This document shows positions 53,244-63,433 of a stretch of 64,000 nt of DNA, one piece after another. The first letter of the stretch is position 1. The number at the start of each line of letters is the position of its first letter. Position numbers and translations under genes: made by a program. The stretch is from Cafeteria roenbergensis (lineage: Eukaryota; Sar; Bigyra; Bicosoecida; Cafeteriaceae), in contig VLTN01000036.1 in assembly GCA_008330645.1 (NCBI GenBank), positions 62,001-126,000 of the forward strand. The letters are read 5' to 3'. The notes beneath the pieces are model-generated. The model was not told the DNA's origin. It made no database searches and saw nothing but the letters and a program-made list of their open reading frames with translations.

Positions 53244-54158
53244 CAGCGCAAGTTCGGCTTTTCTGCGGGCGGGCCAAAGGATAGGGGAGCACGTCCAGGC
53301 GGCCACAGAGTAATTCGCACCACCGCAGGGGCCACACGGCAACGGCCAGGCCTGAAGCACTCTGCTAGCAAGGCGTAGCAGTCTTGGGAGGGGCAGCGCG
53401 CAGCGCAAGCGCCAGGCACGAAACACAGGTCTGATTTTTGGTCTTGGCGCTGCGTGAGCGAGTCTGGGGCCGGCAAGCGCGGCGCACGCACCGGCACACC
53501 GCCAGGGACAGGATTAGCGGGCTCGCGGGGCCGGCGCTCCCTGCCGGGGAGAGCTGGGCAGCGAGTTTCCCGGTTGCGTGAGGCCGCGCCCCGCAAGCTC
53601 GGAACCGGCCTCGGCGCCCGCGACGCAGAGGCGACGGCGAGCAGCCCAGGGCCTCGCCCCGTCCGAGGGGCGCAACAGAGGGTGCCCCCCAGGCAGCGGC
53701 AGGCAGGCTGGGGGCGGCCACGGAAGCTGCTTTTTTGCTTGCAGCAAGTCGGCCACTTGTCGCAGCGGCGGGCCTCGCTCGGGTGGCCGCGCTTGCTCGC
53801 CCGACAGCGGCTCACTCTGACCTGGTGGTGCGCTTCGGGCGCCGCCTGCGCACAGCGAAGCGGTTGGCGCTGCGTGCGGGGCGACCTCCGCCGCGGCTTG
53901 CCCGGCGCGGTGTGGCCGGAAGCCACAAGGTGCCGGCGCGTGTGGCAGGGCTACTGAGCAACGCGGCCCGCAACGCGGGAAAGCACTTGCAGCAGCACCC
54001 TCGCGCGGCCCGCTCCGCGCCGGCGGCCGCCCCCGCGGCAGCGAGGACACCGTCTCGCCCGCGAGGCTTTGCCCTCCGGTGCGCCCCCGAGGCCAGCCCC
54101 GGGAGCAGCTGCGCAGATTGGGCACCTTGGCCGCGACGCGGTCGCTGCGTCAGCAAGA
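53244..54158. other. Divergent intergenic region
   Basis: Nearly 0.9 kb between the PHD gene (minus) and the chorismate lyase gene (plus). The plus strand has an Arg/Ala-rich frame opening at 53735 that could be an upstream exon with a targeting peptide for the lyase, but no splice junction links it convincingly. Nothing else recognised. Confidence 0.4.
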
Positions 54159-55387
54159 ATGGCGTCCGTCGTGGACCGACGCAGCAAAGTGTCGATTGGC
54201 ATGCCCGCCAAGCGGGAGGCCGCGCCCGAGGGGAGCGACCCCGCCTCGGGCAGGTCACGAGACCACTGGCTGCGCTTGTCCCGCCCCGCGGGGGCCTTCA
54301 CCGCGGCACACAGCGCCGAATCGCCGCGGTGCGGGGTGGCTCTGCTGCCGCGCGTGGAGCCCGAAGTTCTCCTCGCGCCCTGGCGCATGATGATGTTCGG
54401 CGATGCGTCGCCGACAAAGCTGTTGGGACTTCTCACTGGGAGCCCGACGGCGGTGGAAGTGCTTGGAACCCGCCACCTGGCTTCGGGCGACCGCGATCAC
54501 GCGCCTGACGCCATCGACCTGATCAGGGAGCCGCGCTTCCGCCGGGAGGTGAGCGTCCCCCACCCGCGCCGCCCCACCCCGTGCTTGGCCCCGCGACCTT
54601 ATGGACAAGGACGGGGCACCGGCCCGGCGCCAGCGCCGTCAGACTGCTAGTTGTGGTCGGCCTCGCACCCGCTTTCCCCGCGCCTTCCGCAACCACAGTT
54701 GTTTTGCCGCGCTCCGCCCCCCGCACGCTCGTGCGCAGGTGTTCCTTGGCAACACGGCCGGCGAGCGCCTCGGCTACGCCGCCAGCTGGTGGGCCTCCAC
54801 CGACCACGACCGCCACCTCGCTGGTGAGCAACTCGTGGCGCAAGCGCGACGTGCGCGGGGCCGCTCGCCTCCTCAACCCGCTTGCCAGTACGCCCTCGGG
54901 CTCATCCCCGCCCACCCACGCCAGCCGCCAGTGGCGCGCACCAGTGTCGCCCTGGCTCGCCAGCCCGCCGCTCCTCGGCGCGCTGGCAGCACCGTGCGCC
55001 ATTCGCTGCAAAGGGCGCCGTCGGACCGACACACCCGCCCCCACAATCGCTCGCTCGCCACTCCAAGGCCCCCCCATCCCCTCGCCCCGCTCCCGGACCC
55101 CCGCGCGCACGGCTCTTCGGTACGCAGACCGTTCTCGTCCCATCGGCGCCTCCCTCGCGTCCAAGCGCACGGAGGTGTTTCGCGAGGTCATTGCGGTGTA
55201 CAGGGGGTCCAGCACTGACCTCGCTGCAGCGTTCGGCGTCCCTGAGGAGCAGCGCGCAACGGCCAGCTTTCTTGCTCGTCACTACCTGTTTTGGCATCGG
55301 GGCGAGCCCCTGGCACTCATCCTGGAGGTGTTCAGCCCGCGGCTCGAAGCCTGGATGGGACCGGCCACCGCGCCAGTCGACTCATGA
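54159..55387 (+). CDS. Chorismate lyase-like protein (Ycf21/DUF98 type)
   Basis: Resembles cyanobacterial and plastid chorismate lyase of the Ycf21/DUF98 family, which makes 4-hydroxybenzoate for plastoquinone. Three exons, 54159-54548, 54739-54823 and 55128-55387, give 244 residues; GTGAGC donors and CAG acceptors, introns of 190 and 304 nt. The first exon has the WRMMMFGDASPTKLLGLLTG core and the VEVLGTRHL strand. Splicing joins RFRREV to FLGNTAGERLGYAASWWAST and then to DRSRPIGASLASKRTEVFRE. The last exon ends with GVPEEQRATASFLARHYLFW and PLALILEVFSPRLEAWMG, the family's C-terminal block. The R-R-E-V and Y-A-x-S-W-W patterns are conserved. The N-terminus up to residue 60 is variable and could include a targeting peptide, perhaps with a further exon. 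UbiC-type bacterial enzymes share the fold but not these blocks. Confidence 0.82.
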
Positions 55388-55823
55388 TGCAATCGCCCAG
55401 CGGCGCGGGGCATGCGACGCGGAAATACTGGGGGGCTGCGGCGATTGGCGGTGCTGTGGACCTTGCGCGTCATGGCGAGCTGTGCGCGCATTCGAAACCT
55501 GGAGAGTTTGCAGCTGCAGCTGAGCTCCAGCTGTGGCGGATGCGCTGACAGCAGCCTTGGCCGCGCGCCGTTGCAGCCGTGCCGCCGCCCTGGGCAGTCG
55601 TCCACGCACAGAACACGCTCAAACGTCGGTAGCAGCACGGTGCAGTGGCGGCCAGCGTTCCGAGCAGCGCCGCGTCCCCCGCGCTCCACAAGCCTGGCTC
55701 TGCTCGCGGCTCTGCAAACTCGGGCGGGCAAGCTCTGCATTGCGGTCTCGAAAACCGCCATTCGAACGCGGACCGCCGCTGCACGCCGCCCCTGCCCCGC
55801 ATCCAACCACTGGGGCCCCAGGG
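55388..55823 (+). other. Spacer between chorismate lyase and cyclin genes
   Basis: Same-strand spacer with no recognised exon. Holds the lyase transcript end and the cyclin promoter. Confidence 0.45.
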
Positions 55824-58800
55824 ATGGACGTCTTTGATGATTTGGACGATGCCGTGCGCTCCGCGGAGTCAATGTCGCGCAGCCAGCGCCTGAAGCGAAG
55901 GACTGGCTCGGCGACGCTGCCGAGCCTCGCCGCCGTGACCGACAGCGGGCCAACCAAGGTGAGCCCAGGCCGGCCCACCGCCGCGGAATCGAATGCCGTG
56001 CACGCTGCGCTTGTAGCTGGTTCGTGCTCGCACCGTTGGCGGGGTCTCCTCCGCCAAGCGCGCCGGCCGCCCTGCTTCGAACCGCACTGTGCCGCCTCGC
56101 GCGGGGCGGTTGGCGGGCAGGCCGTGCGGACTGGTGCCCAGGCGGCCAGTTATCGTCGCTGCACGTCGCCCTTTCGGGGTGTGGGGGGCGGCGCTGCGCT
56201 GGCCCCGCTGCTTCGGCGACTGCTCGACAGGCCGTCGGATCGGGGTGGCGCGGCAATTTGAAACGCGAACATTTGCCCTCGTCAAGCGTTGCCAGCCCAG
56301 CTTGGCGCCTCCCCGCTGGCGCCCCGCCGCACCAGCGCTCCAGATCGCCTGCATCGTTCAAGGCCTTGCGCTCCTTTTTCTCTTGGCCGCGTGCTCGCTT
56401 GATGCGCAGCTGGTGCCGGGGCGCGCAAGGCTGCGCTCACGGCGCTCGCGAGGCGAGGGCGACCGCGCCCCCAACGAGGCCCTCCCGCACGCGGGGCCGG
56501 GCTTGCGCGTGCGCAGCTCGTCGTCTGTTGCATCTCGCTCGTCTTCCACGTCCGGGTCGCGGAGCCCAGCTTTCGAATCCAACGCCCGCGCCCTGCGCAC
56601 GAGCAGGCGCACCACCAGCCTGGCTGTCGGAAGCCCCATGTCGTCTGACGAAGGCAGCGAGGACCCTGGCGTCCCCGCTCCCGACAATGGCCACACCCGC
56701 GACGCCACCCGGAGCCGCGCCACGAGTGGGCACGGCACGCAGCCCCGATCTCGCGGGTCGGCAGCTCGCGCAAGCATCGGTCGCGCGTCAGTGCCAAAGG
56801 GGGGAAGCACTCGCGCGGTCGACGGCCCGACGAAACGCCGATCGACGTCTGCCACCAAGGCTCGCACCAGGAGCCCTGCCGACAACAGCCACGACGACAG
56901 CGGCGACGAAAGTGCCGGCGACAGTGCCAAGGACTGCGCCGACGACGACGACAGCGTTGGAGGTTCTCGCGCTGCCACGGCGTCGCGCGTCCGCACCTCA
57001 AGCAGCTCTGCCACGAACGGCGCAAATTCCAAGCCGGCGACGGCCGGTGCGGGTGCCCCGGCAGCAGCGAGCCGCGGCAGAGCTGTGGCTCTGGCAGCCC
57101 GCCCAGCCAAGCGCGGTCGGTCAACCTCCTCATCATCATCCTCGTCCTCCTCCTCGTCCGCGGGGTCCCCGTCGGAGAGCCTCGCCGGCCCCGTGTCACG
57201 ACCCCGCGGCGGGCGGGCGCGGCGTGCCGACAGCGCAGTTTCGCTCAGCTCTGCCGATCCTGCCGACTCCGGGCGTGCCGACGCCCGCAGCTCCGCCGGT
57301 GCGGCACGCAGCGCATCAAGCGGCTCGGCGGCGTCAGCTCGGCGGTCAGCTGGTCGGTCTGGGGCGAGTGGCAAGCGATTGGGCCAGCGGGCGCGTGCAG
57401 GCGCTCGGACTGACGGGCAACGCCGATCCCAGGCTCAGGCTCAGGCTCAGGCCGAGGCAGAGGCAGAGGCAGAGGACGATCATCCAGAGGCGGAGGAGGC
57501 GGATGACGACGACGACGCCTACGAAGGCGGTGAGGAGGCCGCAGCCGACGGCGACGTCACCGAAGGGGACGATGTCAACGCAGCGGCCACCGGCGCCGCT
57601 TGCCGTGGCAGCCGCAGACCACGCCGCCGCGCCAGGCCGTCCGATCCCTCGGACCCCGCCCCTGACGGAACTGCCGCGCCTTCCGCCAAGCGGGCCCGGC
57701 CCTCTGACCCGGGCAGCGTGGGCGGTGACCCCGAGGCCCCCAGGGGGGCCTTGGCAGCCTCTGTCGACGCTGCTGTTCTTCCCTCTGCAAGCTCGGCCGT
57801 CGTCGCTCCTGCGGCGGCGTCCTCCCGCGCAGGCTCTGAGCGCTCCTCTGCCAGCTCGAGCTCTGCCAGAGACCCGTCTCAGTCCCCGACGCACTCCCCT
57901 GCCAGCAGTGACTCTGCCGGCTCGCGGCTGTCAGGCAGAGCCGGTGACGCGGTGGCGCAGCCTGGACGGCCGGGTGCAGGGCAGGCCAGCAGCGCAGCGT
58001 CGGGGCGCCGCGCAGAGCTGGCAGGATCGGCAGCTGCGTCGGCCGCCGCGGCTGCCGCATCGGTGGCGGCTGCTGACTCCGGCCTGGGACGCGATGCGGC
58101 CGGGTCAGCCGGTGCCGCTGCCGCTGCCTCCAGTGGCGGGGCAGCCGGCGCCGCCTCGGGCTGGTCCGTGGAGCTGTCCGTTGCAGAGCGAGAGGCTGCC
58201 GCGAGCAGCCGCGAGGCGCTCGCCCTGGCCGCCAAGGCAGAGCCAGCAGAGCTGGTCGTGCAGAGGAGATTCGAGCAGAGCTTCCAGGCGCACGGCGTCA
58301 GCCGGCTCGCCACGGCAGCGGTTCCTCCGGGAGCCAGGGACCTCGACTTCACGCACGGCCAGCGGCAGGACTACGCTCCCCGGCTGGGCGCTGACGTCAT
58401 CGACTACTACAGACTGCTTGAAGTGAGTCCCCTGCTCCTGCCTGCGTTGCAGCACACGCACTCTGGCTGCCGATGGCCCCGCGGCTGGTCCTCGAATCCC
58501 GGCCAGGCCCTGCTGGTGCCTGTCCGCCCGCCAGTGCTCCTCACCGCGGGCCTGCCCTGGCGCCCGCGCCCGCGCCCAGCGCACGCAACGCCCCACACCG
58601 CGCCTCGCGCCCCTCCCCTGGCTTGCGCCCGCTTCCCGCAGGCCAAGTACGAAGTGGACCCGGAGTACTTCACGGGCGTGCAGTCCGAGGTGACCCCGTC
58701 CATGAGAGCGGTGCTGGCGGACTGGATGCACTCGCTCCACGTGTCGTGGGGCCTGCGCCCGGAAACGCTGTACGGCGCCTTGCAGCTGGTCGATCGCTAC

Positions 58801-59475
58801 TTGACGCACCACGCAGTGTCGCGCTCGCGGCTACAGCTGGTGGCCATTGCGGCGCTTATGGCGTCCTGCAAGCTCGAGGAGCAGCACCCGCCGTCGCTGG
58901 CCGACTTTGCGGCCTCGACACGGGACACCTACTCTGTGTCTGAGGTGCGGCGGGCAGAGATGAGGCTTTGCACCCGGCTGGGGTGGAAGCTTCGGGGAGT
59001 GAGCCCGCGCACGTTCCTCGCCAGGTTCTTGGATGCTGGGGGAGCGCGCTGCGGCGACGCCCAGGCAAACTTGACGAAACTCTACTGCGAGCTGGCGCTT
59101 GTGGAGGCGCGGTTTCTGCGATACAAACCGTCCCAAATTTGCGCGGCGGCAGTGTACGCTGCGAGGTGGCAGATTGGGCTGAAGCAAGGGGGGCAGTTCT
59201 GGAACCCGACGCTTGAGCGGTTCACCGGGTACAGCAGGGACGAGGTCCACCCGATTGCGAAGGAGCTGTTGTGGGCTCACCGCGATGCGCGCAACAGCCG
59301 CCTTCGGTCCGTCGTGATCAAGTACAGCGACAAGGCCTACGGTCAGGTTTCGACAACGTTTGTTCCCTTGGCGGCCTCTGGAACCGACTCAGCGGGCAAC
59401 AGCTACCCAACGGAATTTCCTGCCGACGAGCCGACCCACTCGTGCTGTCAACAGGGCCGCTCGAAGCACCGGTAG
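55824..59475 (+). CDS. A/B-type mitotic cyclin with a long disordered N-terminus
   Basis: Activating partner of a cyclin-dependent kinase. Exons 55824-55958, 56410-58422 and 58642-59475 give about 993 residues. The second acceptor (56410) follows a pyrimidine-rich tract and is the best fit; the alternative at 56344 would add 22 residues. Cyclin boxes start near residue 715: YEVDPEYFTGVQSEVTPSMR, AVLADWMHSLHVSWGLRPET, LYGALQLVDRYLTHHAVSRS, then VAIAALMASCKLEEQHPP. The second box follows (KPSQICAAAVYAARWQIG then FTGYSRDEVHPIAKELL). The MRAVLADWM pattern is of the A/B class. Before the boxes lie some 600 Ser/Ala/Arg/Asp residues, far longer than in usual mitotic cyclins (about 150-250); this is where destruction boxes would be, but none is clear. 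The second intron (219 nt) has no stop in frame, so its retention would insert 73 residues just before the cyclin box. Confidence 0.88.
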
Positions 59476-60001
59476 TTGCATGCCCCGATTGCGTGTTGCT
59501 TCGCGAGCCCAATGGACGGCCGCGACTGCGGCTGCTGGGTGTCCGAAATTGCCGTGCGAGCGCTGACGCCCTCCACACGGAGCTCGCGGACGGGTCCTTG
59601 CCGCATGTTTGAGACCAAAGCGACCACTCGAACGCAAATCAGGCACAAACAGCTTGGCTTTTTCTCGCAGCTGGCGGAAGCACGGGGCCTGGGGTTTGAA
59701 GTCTGACCGTTGAGTCACACGCCACGGCTCTGTCGCACGGCGTGACTCCAGCCGCGCACGGGTCAGGGGGCCTGGCTGCCCCTCGAGGCAAAAGCCCGAG
59801 CCGCGGCCGCCTGCGTGCGGCTCCACTCGTGCTGCCGCCGCCCGCCGAGGCGACGCGCACGCCAGTGCCAGCCGCCGCGAGGTGCCATAGCCCACCCGAA
59901 GGTGACAATCAGGGGGGCAAATATGTGGTGCTGGGTCTGATGGGAGTTTGACGAGAAAGCAGCTGTTGGTTGGGGCCACTTTTTCCAGCTCCGGGGGCGC
60001 G
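59476..60001. other. Spacer before the duplicated membrane-protein gene
   Basis: No gene recognised. The last 67 bases (from 59935) match the sequence upstream of the second copy at 63365. Confidence 0.5.
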
Positions 60002-60568
60002 ATGGACGGCCAAAGCACTTGCGTGAAAGCGATCCAGGTCTTTTTTCTCTCGTTGGGTGTTCTGATCGGGTTCTCGTGAGTCCGGGGCGGCGCGAGGGGC
60101 GGCAAGACAGGAAATGTCGCGGCTTGAGTCGACGGCGCCTTGCCTGCAACTCCCGCCCACGACCGCCCCGCAGGATCCTGACCGGCTGGCCCGCGACGCT
60201 GCTCTCGTTGATCCAGCTGCGCGCGGCGGTGCTTGACGGCTTGGCCACGGCGGGGTCGCAGGCTACTGCTGCAGAAGTGATGCTGATAGTTTCCTTGGCC
60301 AACTTGAGCGGGATCAACTTCGCCATTGTCGCGGCATGGGTTTTTGCCCCCTATGTCATGAGCCTGATTGCGCTGGGGGCGGTCATTTTCTACGCGTCCA
60401 CCAAGTCGCGCAGCATCCCCCGCTTGGCCGGCCTGGTCCTTGCGGCCGGCTTCATCGTCACGTCGGTGACTCTCTCAACTATGGCCTTTTTCCGGAGCCA
60501 GTACAGCCTCCGATCGGTGGCGATCACGCGCTTCCAGGGCGACGGGGGCTTCCGCGAGCTCTCATCCA
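59935..60568 (+). repeat. Segmental duplication, copy 1
   Basis: Matches 63365-64000 with an offset of 3430-3432 bases. It covers 67 bases of 5' flank, exon 1, the 98-nt intron and the first part of exon 2. Identity is strongly uneven: intron and much of exon 2 nearly identical, exon 1 and one block of exon 2 divergent. The true right end is unknown because copy 2 runs off the window. Confidence 0.9.
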
Positions 60569-61410
60569 ACGTGGTCATCCCCACGGTCAGCATTTCCGAG
60601 CTGCAGCAGGGTGCGGCCGCGCTCGGCACGCCGACCAGCCGGCTCAGCCCGCATGACCAGCGGTTCACGGTGCCGCAGCACACGGTGTTCAAGGTGCCCC
60701 TGGTGTCGTCCTCGCCGTTTGGCTCGACGCTGGGACTGTGGGAGGCCCCGGCCGGTACGTACAGCCTCAAGGAAGAGCCGCAATTCGGGCGCGCCATGGG
60801 CGTGCTGCTCACAGGCGCCGCCCGCATCTCGCCCGCGGGGCTGGTGGAGGAAGTCGGCACCGAGGCGGAGGTGGTGGGATTCGTGACCTGGGCGTATGGA
60901 ATCAACGGCGCGGTGACGGAGAACATCGCACCGATGCCGTGCGGCTCGGGCGCCGATGCGCCCGCCGCAGACCGCATGACGACCAGCGTGTGCGGCGTGT
61001 CGGCGTGGGTCTCGACACAGGGCATCGCGCTCGGGCAGGAGGGCGCGCAGCTCGCTGCGCTGGGTCGCATGAATGTGGCTGTGAACCGAACCGTGCTCGA
61101 GTTGAACAAGGCCATGCCCCAGGATGCACAGTTCGACGTGTCGGCTACAGCCAAGGCAACGGTGCTGACCCAGATTCCGGAGCTTCGAGGGGTGATGTCG
61201 GCCCGCCGCGCAGACGCGGCATTCGCCAACGACGTGTACGTGGCGTACACAGTGATCTGGGCAGGCGTGTCCCTGCTTGGGCTGGCTGTTGTGATCCTGC
61301 TCGTGTACTTGGACACTTACAAATCGCAGGCCGAATGCCCGGCTTGCCTGGCCTGTTGCAGGCACAAAGCCAACCCGTCGTCGACAGCACGCCCGGCGTC
61401 TGACGTGTGA
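60002..61410 (+). CDS. Four-pass membrane protein of unknown family (copy 1)
   Basis: I do not recognise the family. Two exons, 60002-60075 and 60174-61410, with a 98-nt GTGAGT/CAG intron, give 436 residues. Exon 1 is a hydrophobic start (residues about 11-25: IQVFFLSLGVLIGFS), either a signal peptide or anchor. Helices follow at about 74-98 (FAIVAAWVFAPYVMSLIALG) and 108-131 (LAGLVLAAGFIVTSVTLSTM). Some 260 residues without long hydrophobic stretches make a large extracytoplasmic or cytosolic domain (with GSSPFGSTLG-like Gly/Ser loops and PMPCGSG). A last helix near 393-415 precedes a Cys-rich tail, CPACLACCRHK, which could be palmitoylated or bind metal. The start fits because a second copy 3.4 kb away has the same exon plan. 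A surface or sensory protein is possible but not shown. Confidence 0.78.
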
Positions 61411-61639
61411 CTCGCTCTGTATTCACTTGAAATCTGATCGGCACACGAACACCTTCACAGAGCTCTGCCATCTAGTAGAGCCTCAGCTCTGCTGGACTTC
61501 GCAGTGCGCTGCGTCGCCCGACCTCGAAAGCAAGTCCATACCAATCCAAGTACGAAGAAATATCTCAGCTGGATACTTCTGATGGCACTTGTGCGTGTTG
61601 GCTGGTTCGTTGGCCACACTCGATCGTCACACACTTCCA
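61411..61639. other. Convergent spacer
   Basis: Lies between the 3' ends of membrane protein copy 1 (plus) and the unrecognised gene on the minus strand. It is AT-richer than most of the window. No feature recognised. Confidence 0.45.
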
Positions 61640-63079
61640 TCACTGGAGTTGCTGCCTCCACCAATCCCCGCTCGTTGTAGATTGCTTTGCGCCGCTGCTA
61701 GCCGCAGGCCCCACTTCCAACTCGGGCAAGTCTATTGGGTTGGGACTTGCCTCGCTGCCCCATGGCGCGCGCGACAGGGTTGCTGCAGACTTGCTGGCTT
61801 TCCGCAACAGGAGGGCGATTGACGAATCGTTCCTTGCCCAGACTGCCAGGTCGTCATGAAATCGTGCCCCAAACGCTTGAGCTTCTGCTGGAGCGAGTCG
61901 GCGACCCTTGGAGAGGCTTTCAACTAATGCTGGCGTGAAGGAAGAGAGGGAAGGCAGGATCTTCCCCAATTGCTCCGGCAGGCCACACACTTGAAGTTCC
62001 TTCACCAGGGCGTTCACGGTCAACCCTCGCGCCAGAAGGATTGGGACGGGCGAGGAGTCTCCAACGTGGGCGACCAGGCGGGCCAGCGCGTGGACGTCGC
62101 CATGCAGCACGGTATCCAGCTCCTCCCGAACGTGAGGAAAGCGATCGCGCGGCTCGGAGCGTTCCTGTTTGAGAAGGTCTCGCAGTCTGAGGCGTTTCGC
62201 CGCACGGCCGTCGCTGATTCTGTCCCTGTCGCGCTTGCCGGCGGTCTGGCGGGCAGCCGACGAGGCGACGTCTGATGCTGCACATGCGGCTGCTGCACAT
62301 GCTCCGGTTGAGGCCAAACCAGCTGCCTCTTCTACCTTTGGGGAGAAGCCCTCGGCTGCCGGCCCTGTGAGAGAGATGCAGGGGGAGGCTTCAGCGTCCA
62401 AGAGCGGGCCAGAACCGCCTTCCAGGGGGGGGCTGGGTTGGTCGCCCCCTGGCGCCGGGTACGAAAACCTCTTCATAATTGCCGCCAGGTCCAATCCCGT
62501 GTTGACGCAGCGGAAGTGCTTGGCGAAATCAAGGACCAGCACAAGGAGGGGCGACATGAAAGCAGCGCCGTTTCCTGTAGCCTCCATGCCCTGAACTGTG
62601 GTGGAATCCGCGGTTGACTCCTGGGCAGCCTGCTTCTGTGCCGCCAGAGCCTTGGGCAGTTGCGTCTTGAATTTTTTGTCCAGGGACTCGACGGCTTTGT
62701 AGTCAACTGCATCCGCTGGCACGCCTTGCGCAATCATCCTGGCCCGAATTTTGTGGCCTTCGCCAGATGCAGAAGCCCACTCGCCCCAGATTTGGCGCCA
62801 GCAATGCATCCTGGCCCGGTGAGAGCTCTTGAGCGCAGCCTTGGAACCTTGCGGATGTGCTTTGGTCCCAGCGCCTGCCTCCCGCCTCTCCGCTGCGGTC
62901 TTGCCGCGAACATGGGCGCCAGTCTTGGCATCCTCAAACGCGTGTGTTGCAAGGGTCGCGATCACGGCGCGTCCGAAGACCAGCAAGCGTTTGAATTCCG
63001 CCTGGCTCACGTACGTGAGCTTTTTGCGCTTTTCGCTGCCGTCTGCCGCGGCGTCTGCGCCAGAGGCAGCAAGGAGCAC
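61640..63079 (-). CDS. Unrecognised 479-residue protein
   Basis: Single open frame I cannot assign. Residues 1-150 are basic, with helical character (AEFKRLLVFGRAVIATLATH, RARMHCWRQIWGEWASASG, KKFKTQLPKALAAQKQ). A hydrophobic patch follows (residues about 175-187, FMSPLLVLVLDFA), too short and too charged on its flanks for a sure helix. A Pro/Gly/Ser/Ala-rich linker leads to a basic cluster (KRDRDRISDGRAAKRLRLRD, a plausible nuclear signal). The C-terminal part (330-440) is helical and leucine-rich: VHALARLVAHVGDSSPVPIL, LLARGLTVNALVKELQVCGL. Its base composition is less extreme than in the neighbouring GC-rich genes. It sits between the two copies of the membrane-protein gene, on the opposite strand, and may belong to the repeated unit. 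A transposon-derived or regulatory protein is possible; no catalytic motif seen. Confidence 0.5.
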   Translation of the reverse strand: MLLAASGADAAADGSEKRKKLTYVSQAEFKRLLVFGRAVIATLATHAFEDAKTGAHVRGKTAAERREAGAGTKAHPQGSKAALKSSHRARMHCWRQIWGEWASASGEGHKIRARMIAQGVPADAVDYKAVESLDKKFKTQLPKALAAQKQAAQESTADSTTVQGMEATGNGAAFMSPLLVLVLDFAKHFRCVNTGLDLAAIMKRFSYPAPGGDQPSPPLEGGSGPLLDAEASPCISLTGPAAEGFSPKVEEAAGLASTGACAAAACAASDVASSAARQTAGKRDRDRISDGRAAKRLRLRDLLKQERSEPRDRFPHVREELDTVLHGDVHALARLVAHVGDSSPVPILLARGLTVNALVKELQVCGLPEQLGKILPSLSSFTPALVESLSKGRRLAPAEAQAFGARFHDDLAVWARNDSSIALLLRKASKSAATLSRAPWGSEASPNPIDLPELEVGPAASSGAKQSTTSGDWWRQQLQ

Positions 63080-63433
63080 GGCAATGCAAGCTATGGGCGC
63101 AGCTCAACGGGGGGGAGGGGTGCCTGGGGCGGCAGACGCGCGAGCAGACGGGCTTGTCTCTGCCGGCAGCCGCCGGCCACCGCCTGCAGCCGCCAAGGGC
63201 TCACCCTCCAGGCCCGTTGCGCCCGAGGCTAAAGCGTCATGCCTGGAAGCCACCCCGGCAAACAAAAGGCCTGTGGCGACCCTTCAGGAGTGTGAGCTGG
63301 GGCACGTGGCCAAATTAGGACTTGCGGCCAGATCAACCGGCAGAGGTGAGACCCGAACGCCAGCGTCTGATCGGAGTTTGACGAGAAAGCATCTGGTGGG
63401 CGGGGCCACACTTTCCCCAACCTCGGGGGCGCG
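63080..63433. other. Divergent spacer before copy 2
   Basis: Between the start of the unrecognised minus-strand gene and membrane-protein copy 2. From 63365 onwards it matches the flank of copy 1. Presumed to hold two promoters. Confidence 0.45.

Noticed and set aside
53735-54508. Upstream plus-strand frame that could be a plastid targeting exon of the chorismate lyase
   Set aside because: No splice pair joining it in phase to the lyase exon could be defended; mentioned only as a possibility.
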